Below the pieces are notes generated by a model. The model saw nothing but the letters and a program-made list of their open reading frames with translations, was not told the DNA's origin and ran no database searches. The translations under genes and the position numbers were made by a program. From Ascidia mentula (Eukaryota; Chordata; Ascidiacea; Phlebobranchia; Ascidiidae): 64,000 nt of DNA. Positions 43,743 through 55,226 of the stretch are shown here, one piece after another (positions within the stretch are counted from its first letter, which is position 1; each line of letters opens with the position of its first letter). The DNA is taken from NCBI GenBank assembly GCA_947561715.1, contig OX387198.1:14446001-14510000 (forward strand), written 5' to 3'.

Positions 43743-46700
43743 CGCGCCCGTCGAGCGCAGGGCCAGAGTCCGATTGAAGGCAATAAACACGGAAGCACAA
43801 AACACGCTTGGAATGGAAGGCGCTGAAATTCAATCCAACAGGGATTGAAGCCAAACCTCTGCGGTAACAACGCGCGCTACCGACTGTGTTACGCATTTTT
43901 CACTCCCGACATTGCGAGACAAAAGACTGGGTCATGTGCTTAGTGGCCTTTCGAGACTTCTTGTCTGGAAATAAGTGTCACAAGCTTAAAACCTGTATGT
44001 TCACTTGTTGCCACTCATGGAAATATGACTAGCCATACCCATGTCTATTTTTAAACTATTTTCTACGGCCGATGGGTTTTCTGAGGATATCGTGTAAATA
44101 TAAGTTTTCCGTGTAAAGGAATGGCGATACAAACGCCGGCTCCTTTAGGCTTAGTGTGTGCAGCAGCAGTTTTTTATGCCACGACAGCGCCGTACAAAAT
44201 ACCATATTTGGCAAAGGCGCGGGAACATGTCGCTGGTCTATGGTGACGTAATTCGCGTCGCACAACCCTCTTAAGAGATCACGTGAGCTCATCACGTCCA
44301 TGTCGGCTCTGTGGGTGGGTGAGGGAACGACCAGCACTGTGGATGGGAAGGTTTGGCACGTTTTGCTTTTTTATCCGTCTGTTGTGGTGGAGACGGTACA
44401 CGCAAGCGATGTGCCATCCATCAACACTTTCGAAGGGAAGGGCGATTTTGCCGCTGATGGATCACGAACGCGAACTCGGAGACCAGTTTGTTTTGTTTTG
44501 CGTTGAACTCAAGTATCAAATGATTGTTTACAATGCAGCTCTGGGCACTGCACTAGTAAACACACTCAAAAAACTTGAACTAAGCAGTGTTGTATTGGGA
44601 TTGCTATGTATAGGCAAATTCATATTGCGCAAGCATATCTATAAATTTTTTAAGTCGCCTCAATGTCCAAGTTAATTTTTTAAAGCCAAAATTTTGTTTT
44701 GCTTGGAATTGACAACAGAGTGGAACAAAACTTAATGAGTTCCACTCAGAAAAGAAACGCTTTTATCTTTTTTTTCGTTGGGCACATATGAGAAACGGAC
44801 ACAGATAGAACTAGATGTCAAATTAGTGTTGTTGATTTAAATAGAAATTGCCTAGGATGTCAAAAAACATTCGCCCAACCTTTAAAGTAGGATGTCGTGC
44901 CATTACAAAATACCATGTAACCCGGCATTAACCCGGTTAAATACTTTTGCTTGTCTGTCCCACCCTAAACTACACACGATCCTGATCCATCGGCAAAGTC
45001 ACCTCAACGTCTCCATGATTCTATGATAAACGACTGCAATAATTGCCATCGGGTTACTGATAATCGCCATATATATGTATGACTTATTTTGCATATAGAT
45101 ATAGATTAGTGGTAAAGTAATTGCATTTGAATACGTTCGTCTACTTCTACAGGTTGGGAAGCTTGATTATGTTTTCGTAAACATTCGATTATTTGTTTAT
45201 CGCGATAACTTGGTAACCGATCACACGAGTCGTTCTTTTAGGCAAAATTTACGGAAAATTGTGACACAAACAAGTTGTTTATGAGTGACATTTTTTTGTG
45301 ATGGGCCAGTCTTTAAAATTCGAGGGTATAAGTAGGGCTTTATTCAAGGACAGAACTTTTTTACTATTTGTCCTTTATTTTGAAATCGTTTGCAGAATAT
45401 TAATCTAATTTAGATCAGTTCGAACCAAGATCCCCTGGCCTGCCATATTAAGGGGAAAATTAGCCTCACTTTATGTAAAACTTAATTCTCAACATAAAAA
45501 CACTGTGCAATTTTAAAAAAAACGGAAAATTGTAAACTTTGTTACAAAATATAAAAATGACCTAAAAAAACAATGGAAAAGGGAAAGAGGTTTTCCTGAG
45601 TGTTTCGAAAAGCAGTGTTCGTCCAGCTATCAACTGAACTCAGACTCACGAAGTTTTCGTGTCCTTTCTAGTGCTTAAACATTTGGCAACTCTATGTAGG
45701 CGTATGCGAGTAGATGATTTGCCATAAACATCGTTTGTCTATTCGAAAAATGCCAAACTTTTTAACTCAGGTGTTTGGGGGGCGCCAACGTGCTCCTCCA
45801 CCCCCCCTTTCTGGCCTCGCCAATGTCTCGTGACAAAGATTTTACGTGACTCTGCCGAAAACACAGGGCTTAAATTATTTTTTTTGCATGAAAACACTTG
45901 CCCATTTGGCAAAATTGGCCTCTATTTGCCATTAACTGTTGAAGAAACGCCTTTCTTTTCTCTACCTTGTGGTCGGATTTGTCTTTTTATAGAAAACTGT
46001 GTAATTGAAAACGGGAAAAGTTACGATAATTACGTGGGTACAATTTGCACATGCGTCCACTTATGGACTTGAGGGCTTTTTCCGGTCAAAATGTGTTTGG
46101 GTGATTTATAATGTTTATTCAGTGACCACATCCCTGTTGTTTCGTCATAATCCCACTTGTGACGCAACACAAACACGCAAATGCGGATATTAGCTACCGG
46201 ACTTCGCTGGGGGATGTTGAGCTTCCGGGCTCTGCATAGTTGGCTGATTGAAAAGCTGATTAAAAGATGTAAATTTCGTTTGCAAGTTTCAAGAGAATTT
46301 GACGACTTTTATTGTGTATTTTGTCAGCTTTCTTCTTGGTTCGTTGAGCGCACATACAACATTCAACTACTATAAGTGACATCTACAATTTTCGACCTCA
46401 GAGAAAGTAAAATAAAGCTTGGTTCGATTTGCGTTGATTTTTCAATGCTTGAACATTCATATGAATGAAGTATCGCAAAATTGTTTGCTTCAGACCACTT
46501 GATTTAGTTTTATCTCGATGAAAATACTTACGAGGAACGAAAACTTTTCTCCTCTGAATCTGAAAAAGGAACCCAGTGTTTCACAAACATTTCCGATCGT
46601 GCATAAAAATATTTTCTTGGGTAAACACCATAAATAGTAAAACTCCACTCCGATTTGAAACCACTCAGAACACATAACACAGCGAACGAAAAATCCCTCG

Positions 46701-47594
46701 AGTTACTCGTGCGAACCCCGACATTACAGATTTGTACCGACGTCACTGCTATAATCCCCAACAACAAGCAATTTCGGAAGCCTGAGCGGCCTAACGGAAA
46801 CAGGGCGCCGAAAATCGGACACCAGAAGGTATCAGAGCATCCTTTATTGGAAGTGTAACAACACGATTTAGTTAGTCATTGATTAAAAGGCCGCGCACGT
46901 GCGGCTGTCGCGTCACAAATGAGACGTTCTGTCAGGTGATTAGAAATATTTTCTCCCATTTTTAACTTCAGTGTTTGTCGCCGTTTCGGCTTCAATCATA
47001 AAAGCGCGTTGGTTTGCAAGTAAGGGGAATAAAAACATATTGCGAATGTTGAAACTAGGAACTAAATTAAAGGAAATTTATATTCGAAACCAAACTTAAG
47101 TCTGACTCAACAGCACAAACATTTTACAATCTACCTAATTCATCAAACCAACAACCAAACGGTGCTCCCAAATTGTTTCTCCTAAAATGGACACAAACCA
47201 ATCACTTAAAAACTGATTTTATGTCACTGTCGTAACACCACTGCCGCAAGTGCAATGACCTCGGGCCCAAGGACGTAAGTCTGATTGTTTTTCCCAACTT
47301 CGCTTGTATTGATCCCATACTTGGACGTCTCAAGCATTCCGACTTTCAGGGAAATTTCTCCCCGGAAAATTGCCCTAATTTCCCGGGAAGGTCGAGTGGT
47401 TTACATTGGGGTAGCGGATCTAGTCGCGTGGGCGCACCCATGTAGATTATTGTTGGAGGAGCAGCGCCTCATTTGGTTAACCACGCGCCTTTAACAGGCT
47501 TTTTAACAATATTGGGAACAAGTATTTTGCGGCCAAATTGGGATTTTAGCGCCACCAAGTGTCTAAACAAACATGTTAATGTAAGTAAACAATT

Positions 47595-47700
47595 AGGCTT
47601 GACAGCCCAGGCATTGCAGCCTAGCTGGATCAGCCACTTTTTCAAAAAGTGGAAAAAGTGGCTGATCCAGCGAGGCTGCAATGCCTGGGCTGCCAAGCCT
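47595..47700. repeat. Near-perfect 106-bp fold-back
   Basis: Two 49-nt arms (47595-47643 and 47652-47700), starting AGGCTTG and ending CAAGCCT, are complementary with only two mismatches around an 8-nt loop. There is no clear target duplication. It may be a MITE or solo fold-back; as RNA it would form a long stable hairpin. Confidence 0.85.
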
Positions 47701-48334
47701 GCAAATCTAATGATCGCGATATGATAGCTGTGATCGCCAAGCAAGGACCTGCGCAGTGGGGCGATCCTGCCAATCATGCCATTGCATGAAATATTACTGT
47801 GTAAGTAAACAACTTCGATAGCCACGTGAGTATGAAACATAGTCCTTAAACCGTGGAAATGACATGTTGCTGATAAAAAACACCTAGAAGGCCGCTGAAA
47901 CCGACCAGCAGCAAAATATGTCACTGCGTTTCATTTGTCAAGAAACCTGGCTTATTATTTCTATGAATATAAGCTCTCGTGGCTGCGCACACGAAGCCAT
48001 TTTTCCGCCCATGGTGCTTAGCTGCGTGATGAAGCTTTCAGCTGCATTTCCGCAGACCTGAAACCCGACCACGTCACAATTACGCTTTTGTCGACACCAA
48101 AGTGGAAATATGTGTCATTAAAATTGAACGTTTGTCATAATTGCAGGACGCTTTCGGCGCCGAGACAATGCGAGAGGCGTAATTTATTGCATAAAGACCC
48201 CGAAATCGATTTGTAAGATCGGGACGGCTAATCAATGCATCGAGTTGCCGCATTTCCCATTTTGATCAAGCCCAGGTTCTATATGGGCGAACGCTGCACA
48301 GCTTATTTCCTTTAACTGTCAACGACTTGACGTG

Positions 48335-48342
48335 TTCCCACG
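48335..48342 (-). promoter_or_regulatory. Su(H)-type consensus CGTGGGAA
   Basis: Exact match on the minus strand. Confidence 0.3.
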
Positions 48343-49867
48343 AAAGCTCAGCAACTGTTTTGTGCAAATCGACAACGTTGCTTTGTATACGTGCGTCAGT
48401 ATCTTACAAAGCTGTCGCACAGTTTGTGGTACACTTTCCGACCAATTTTGATTACAAATCAGGCCAAAAAAGGGGCAAAGAATTACTTGCAGAATGCATG
48501 ATTCAGACGGGGAAATAATTTGTACATTTTTATCAAAAAGCCGGAGCACGTTAGTTCTTGTGTTTGTATGGACTCTTGTTTGCGCGAATTGTGTTTTTGC
48601 AGCAAAATACTGTTTTATTTGTTCAATCCTAACAAAGTTTTTCGGAGTACACATTTGTTTTTACATCATTGTAGAACATTTTTAAAGCATATACGAATTA
48701 CTTAAAGTGCATATGACACGTAAAACAAAACATGTTAATAATCAAACTAAGAGATGTTCATAACTTTAGAACATTTTTGGCGAAAAATGTAGCTTGATAC
48801 GACGACTGGTTTCTGAGATACAGCTGATCAAAGTCGCACTTTTGCCGCTGCGAACGAAATCGTGCGAAAGCGAGATTATTGTTGCGTGACGTCATAGAAG
48901 GCGCTTTGGTCGTGCGTGAGTGCTGGCAGCAAGCCTTATGCGTAGGAATGGAAAACATTGTAAAACTGGTTTAAGCATAATATTGCATTAAACAGGGGAC
49001 AAAAAGTGAACAAGTGCAATAAACGGATTTTGATGTTAATTTAAGCTGAAGACAGATGGCCGCTGTTCGACCTATTATGTCTTATTTAGTTGTGTAATAA
49101 TAAAACAGTTAGGCTACTGGGAGAGGGTGTTTTTGTTGTTACATCATTTATGATCGCTAATGTGATACATGAACTTTTGAAAACACGACAGAGACAAACC
49201 GTTAGTTTAGCATTGTCGTTTTGTCCACTCACAGTTATGTCGTTTCTGCTATACCCTGTGGTCTTCCGTTAAATAGGGACAAATAAGCCTTTGATTAGTG
49301 ACGTCACAATGACAAATTTTTGTGTGATGCAAAACCCTGTCCTGACCTTTAAGGTAACGTAATCTGTGGAATCTCCTATGTTTAAAACTATTCGATCTGC
49401 TAAAAAAGGCGCCCTCTCCTATCTAAACAATGCATTTTTTCGACGCAAGCGCCTTATGTGATGTCCTTTTCTCCTCAGCGCAAACGGTTTACGATTTTTG
49501 GTCGCCGTTACTTTTCGTGCAGTTTTCTACATTTTTTAGTTGACGTAGAACCGTAAAACTTTGGATATATGTTTGTTGTAGATGTACCTTTAGTTTTACG
49601 CAAAGTTGTCATGGCCGTGTCATATGCACTTTAAGTAGGGTGCCCACAAACTTAACAATAATATCACCGTTCCCAGGTTGTTTATGTATCCTAATAAAAA
49701 CGTAAATGAAACTAGTTTTTCTAACTGTGTACTTTTCCCATGGCTAATCGCCAGTTAATGACCAAGGAAAATTCGACGAGCAATTGTTACTAGATAAGTC
49801 GAAGAGCTATAAACCCAAGCACAACTCCCACCCTCTTGGTGGGTTTATGGGTTCGGTGACTGAAGGT

Positions 49868-49875
49868 CGTGGGAA
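49868..49875 (+). promoter_or_regulatory. Su(H)-type consensus CGTGGGAA
   Basis: Exact match on the plus strand. Confidence 0.3.
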
Positions 49876-51339
49876 CGTCCGGAGCCAACGATGCGCCCTA
49901 TTGAACTTATAGGGGTCAAAACACGTGGATTTGATACAACGGATAACAAGTAAAAATGCGTCAGAGTTGGAAATGTTTGGTTTTCAAAGTATTATGACCG
50001 GATTTCAGTTGAAGTACATCTCACGACTGGCACAAGCTCAGCTGTGGCTGCAAAATGTTTGGTTGACGTTCAGAATCCATTGCGCTGATCAGACGTCATA
50101 TTTTCTTCAGATTGCAAAAGGAATAATAAGGCTGTCGTTTTTCAAAAAGTGTTGTGGTAGACTCTGCACGATGGTTCTTGTAAGTCACGTTGTGATTGTT
50201 TTGCACCCAAAACAAGAAGAACTCTCTGACCCAAGTTCAACCACATCGCGCATCTTTTTTTTCACTGTCTTTGTTGCAAACAAAGGCTGTTTATTGTCAC
50301 GCTCTACAGGAAAGCGTTCACATGCACTTTATTTTAGAGCGCTGCATTTTGTTTACCCTCGGACGCGGCGCGGTTTTCGAAAACAAATCGCTACGGGGCT
50401 GCGGGTCACCCGGCGTCCGGTGACGTCGAAACGGGCGCGAAATCGGCACCACGTGGTGCGGGCCGGATCAAAGGCGTCCCCACACTTTCCCTCTCGTGTT
50501 TACAGCCGCAAACACCGCCCTCTTCCGTTCTCTGTTTATCCAAACAAGCACTTGCAAGTGTCAAGGAAATGCCACCACCGCTTTCCCACCCTCGCTGCGC
50601 GCCCATGCATGGCGAAGCGGTCACGTGGTGCAACTTGCTGAAAGCCTCGAATATCGGCGTCCGTTTGATGACGCGTTGACGAAATGTTGATTGTGGCAGC
50701 AGCGGTGTAGCGGTCGGTCTGTGAAGTTTTGTTGTGTCAACCCCCTGTAGCACGGTACGGTGTTGAGGGTGACACAATTAAGTGCAGGAGGTGTCCGCAT
50801 GCTCTCGTGAGAAAGTTACGCACTTTTGCTTTAATAATGACGTGCGGTTTTTCGATGGGTTGGGTCCTTTCGACGCCCCAAGAAGCTTTTTCAATGAGAA
50901 AATGATAAAAGTGGGTAAACCAAGTCAGTTGTTTTCAAGCACCAGAAGAACTTTTTTCAATAAACTTTTGTACGCACGAGCACAATTGCAATCTGGTAAC
51001 TTATCTTCTCCAGAAAATGATCATCATTTAACACGATTACCTTAAAGTTTCGAGTTCTAATATCACGTCATCGTGCTGGTAAAATATTCTATTTGGATTT
51101 CCAACCGTCGAGCTTTGGAAAGCAAACTGCCATAAACAAAAGAACGAGGCTGGTGTTTTTTGTCGCCCACGCGCAAAATACCCGAAAGTCGACAAAAACG
51201 GAAGAAAAACACCGGCTTGCCTTAATAGCCGCGCGACGGGGAAAAGTAGAACGACTTTCGACAGCCGGACGGCACGCGTGACTCGTTGAAAGGGCGCGCA
51301 TTGAGTGAAAGGCAGTCAAGCGTGAGCAATCGGGCCACT

Positions 51340-51347
51340 TTCCCACA
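51340..51347 (-). promoter_or_regulatory. Su(H)-type consensus TGTGGGAA
   Basis: Exact match on the minus strand, beside a GC-rich island. Confidence 0.3.
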
Positions 51348-54300
51348 CTACGTCACAAAGGCGCGCGCACACACGTGACCGCAATCGCGCCTGGGCCGAA
51401 ACAGGAGACGCTCAACGCGTGCTTGGCTACCGGCTTCTAGCCAAGCGCAAACACCCTCTGTGGGGACCGCGAGTTGGTTGGGTGGAAAGGGTGATCGGGG
51501 GTAATGGATGAGTCGGCTGTCGGGAGGGTTCCACACATACCTGGAGTTCTCCTCTTTCCTCTTCGTCTGATGGGTCATCGCAATTCGCCAGACTTGATCT
51601 CAGCCATACTTCTTACCACCAGAATCGTGTGTTGGTTTTTCAATAGATTTTTGTTTTTTTTTATTCCCGACGCCTCGAAACGAAGCGCAAGTATTAACGG
51701 ACCTTCCAGCAAACAAGTTTAGTCGGGCATGTGATATATTACCTTGGTGCCCAATGTATAGTTTTTCTCATGTGCAGGAGTGCAGCTCGTTTAATTTGTT
51801 CGTGTAAGAATGGAATATCTGTAATGTAAGCCATTTGTCATAGACGAGGTGTTTTGCTTGTGATGGAATGATTTCGCCTAAACTCATAGGCTGGGTATGT
51901 AAAATATTGAAGCTTCGAAGATTAGGCAACAAACCGAATTGTCGTTGTCCTGTTCATCCATGGTGAAATTTTGGTGCCGATTCCGTTTCTTTGCACACAT
52001 GCGCCAGTATCTCACGAACCCATATAATGTAGCCCATCGGTCGTATGCAAAAGTCCTGACCAACCAAAGAAAACTTTATGCCATAAAATCCGCAATAAGT
52101 CAAGTATAAAACAAACTTACACTTACTACTATGCAAATGAGAGATAAAACAACATGTTATCATTTCAAAGCGTAACCAGGACACGGATATCGCTATTCAT
52201 CCTGAAGTGGTTTCATGGAGGTTTTAGGAATGGAAGTAGAACTGAGTATAACCCTCTGGGACAAACGTTTAAGTTCGTTTAGGGCACTTATCAATATACA
52301 AAACACAGAACCCTTGAGCTTAATTTCAGGAAGCATCATCACTTTCTGTCGACAACATCTGCTCTAATAAGCCGTAATCGTGCCTCGGCGGGGTGATATA
52401 ATTACATCTGTATCCCAGGTTGTCAATGGAAGCCACAGCCGTTGGCGCTAATGGCCCAGTAACATTTTACACATTAACATTCTCACGATCCAAATTGGAG
52501 GCTATTTCCTTTGGGCAAAGAAACCCAGGCAACGTCGTTTATCCGTAACTATAGCTTGCGTCGGATATATTTAATAGCGCTCGTTGGCGAGGTTAGTGAT
52601 TTGTGCCGTAATGCGTTGGGCGCATTGTGTGTTTTGATACAGAAAACAGGATGGCTTTTGTGTCGGGTTATTCACGATGTCCTAATGGGTTTCAATCAAT
52701 TCAGCCATTATCCCTAATTTAGCGCCATGTTGTAGCTCTTGGTGGGTAGCAATAAAAACGGTTATTTTAATTGTCCACGACATGGGGTATAACAAACATG
52801 TTGACTTCAGTTCGCTGGCGTTTGATGCAAATTTTTAATTATCCACGCAAAATCGCAACGAGATACAATGGTATAATGGTGTTGTTTGTTTAAACGATCG
52901 TCCCAGTCAACAGTAATACAATCATTTCTACCACGTTTGTTTGTTTTTGACTGCTGTTGTTACAGGTTCCAAGAAACCAAGCAAATCTTATCATTGAGTC
53001 GTACATACTGTTTCTTCCTGTTAGATCTCGGTCCTGTCGGCTAATTAGCCGAGAGACTATTCCACTTTGTGGTGACTGTGTGGTCGTGGATTCGATGTTA
53101 CCAAACTAGGAACAAACTGCTTTAGACGAACCGCAGTGGAAAACAAATCTTAAAGTGTTATACGATATATTACATTTTACTTATTACTTAGAAATAGTCA
53201 GCACGTGGTTTTATCGTAATGTCACAGAGGTATTGACGAAATCCTATGAAGCGTCCCAACACCACCTGCATTTGATCACGCGCCGTGTATAGAATATTTT
53301 TGTTCAAAAGCGTGTCAAATCAAAGCGAATTTTCCGGCGTGGTAAATTTAAGGGGATTCAAAAATTGGGCTTGTGTGGTTTGTTTACAGTCCAAATAATC
53401 TCCTGTGCGCCCTCATAGACCGAAAAAGCGGCAGGTGGTCTGAGCAAAGGAAAGGGAGGCATGCGGGTGACTCATTGCCGAATTTTGTTGTGATTAGAAG
53501 GCAAAGGGCCGCGTTTGTTGGGGAGGGGGTCACGCGTGGTAGATGATGACTCGTGCAGGGCTGATAATGTCGTCTGGCGAGCACAAAGACGCCGGAGATT
53601 AGTGTCAACAAGGGGTGAGGTGCATTGCAGTTTCCCATGACGGCCGAGGTCTAATAGAAGCCGCGGCACGAGCAGCCCTTCACGCGCCACTGCCAGTCAA
53701 CCCCCGCTTTAGGGGGCTCTTACCGCGACTGCGCACGCGCGTGGAAACAATACAGCTATGCCGGAAACGGGGGCTGACTTCGATCCCCGCCGTGTCTGAA
53801 ATAAGATACCGTGGGGCGCACTGCAGTCCCCGGCGGTTCCAATACTTGGACCTGAGTTTGTGCCATAGGTCGAGATATTCGAAACCAACCGTGGTTGTGT
53901 TTTGTGTTAACGCCATGCGCTTTGATTCCACAGCACCTGGACGGTGTTGAGATTTCAATCTGCGTGTTATGCTTTTTGCTGTCATTGGAGTAGCTTTGTC
54001 TAGTCCAACTCCATCTCCATTTCACACAAACCCAAACAAGCCTTGACATCGTCTGGTGTTTGCAGGGCAGAAGCAAACTTAATTAGATTTTTATCTTGTC
54101 AATACCAAGGTTGTTATATTTTACAATTTAAGAACATTGATTGTCCGATAGAACCATTAAAACACGCAACTGAAGGTCAAAATCATTAGATCCCCATTGT
54201 CAATTTGAGGAGTATATTATGTTCAAAACTGCAGAACTAACAATGACCAGCTGTAATATTGAACTTTTAACAGCGACTTACTTTTCCCCGATTTGGGTTT

Positions 54301-55195
54301 TTCCTTAACCCCAGGGCAAGACGAGGTCACTCGGGGTAACTTAAAAGCACCAAACTGGTCACGTGATCCTGGGAATAGGTACTGTGTTATGGTTTCTTTG
54401 TGGCGTGGCTGTTGGGAGTTTACAAACAAGACGACGGTTCGCAACACCTTTAACAGAGCGGTTTACATGACGTGTTGACTAATTGGAAGCCTTCCAACCT
54501 CCACTCGAACACAGTGCTGCGTGCACAGTGATATTTAATTATGAATTCACATGTCAATTATCGTTCGAAAGTCATTAAGACCATGCAAAAATTTGGTTTA
54601 CACAGCAAAATTGATGGAAATATGACTGCGTAATTTTCGCTTTTGACGATTTTTGAAATATTTTGTCGCACCTATACGTTTCATGAATTGAGACAAGTTG
54701 TAACTAAAAAATCCGCTCTGCCCACTAACTTCACTGTATACAAAATGTATGCAGATAATTGCCGGCAAAAATATAAATGCATGATATATTTTAGAATTTG
54801 AGCAACTTGTAATAGATTATATTTTCTGCAATGCAAACCTGATTAAAATACAACAACAATCAAAAAAGTTTATTAAACCGTTTTTTTGACGACTAGTGGT
54901 TATGGTCACAGGTTTTTCGAATGTTATATAAATTGAATCAAATTCTAGAATTACTGGATTAATCTCCATAAACAATTGCCGTCTTTCACCTGTTTCGTAA
55001 ATTTATAAATCTTTACGAATTAGGTCTTCATTGATTTTGAAGCATACATATGCACACAAGAGGAAATAAAAAAATTAACAATTATCAGCATTATGTTTCC
55101 GTATTTTATTTCAGCATGTTAGTGGCTCATGAACCAAAACTACCGATTCTAGAAACAAAATCCACCGATTTTCAACCGAAACACTTGCGGGCAAT

Positions 55196-55201
55196 TTTAT
55201 T
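55196..55201 (-). promoter_or_regulatory. MDGA poly(A) signal
   Basis: AATAAA on the minus strand 25 nt after the proposed MDGA stop codon, which supports the choice of terminal exon. Confidence 0.6.
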
Positions 55202-55226
55202 TCTTACTAAACTTCTCGCAGGGAAT

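Larger units (their letters stand above)
37331..55226. other. About 18 kb without a recognisable gene between Hes and MDGA
   Basis: No exon with family similarity was found. The stretch holds a 38-bp tandem duplication, a large tandem duplication, a near-perfect fold-back, GC-rich islands (about 42.5-42.9, 50.3-50.7, 51.2-51.5 and 53.6-53.9 kb), seven Su(H) consensus sites, and one 239-codon open frame of doubtful reality. The two flanking genes point the same way (minus), so the right part is MDGA downstream sequence and the left part is Hes upstream sequence. Confidence 0.5.

Noticed and set aside
45415..45440. GGTTCGAAC on the minus strand as a possible tRNA T-loop
   Set aside because: The rest of the B box and all stems are missing.
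49925..50641. Annotating the 239-codon frame as a gene
   Set aside because: Only a GTG start, no domain, no splice or poly(A) context, and composition-driven openness; left as a low-interest finding.
53037..53052. Perfect 16-bp palindrome with a TAATTA homeodomain core
   Set aside because: About one such palindrome is expected by chance in 64 kb.
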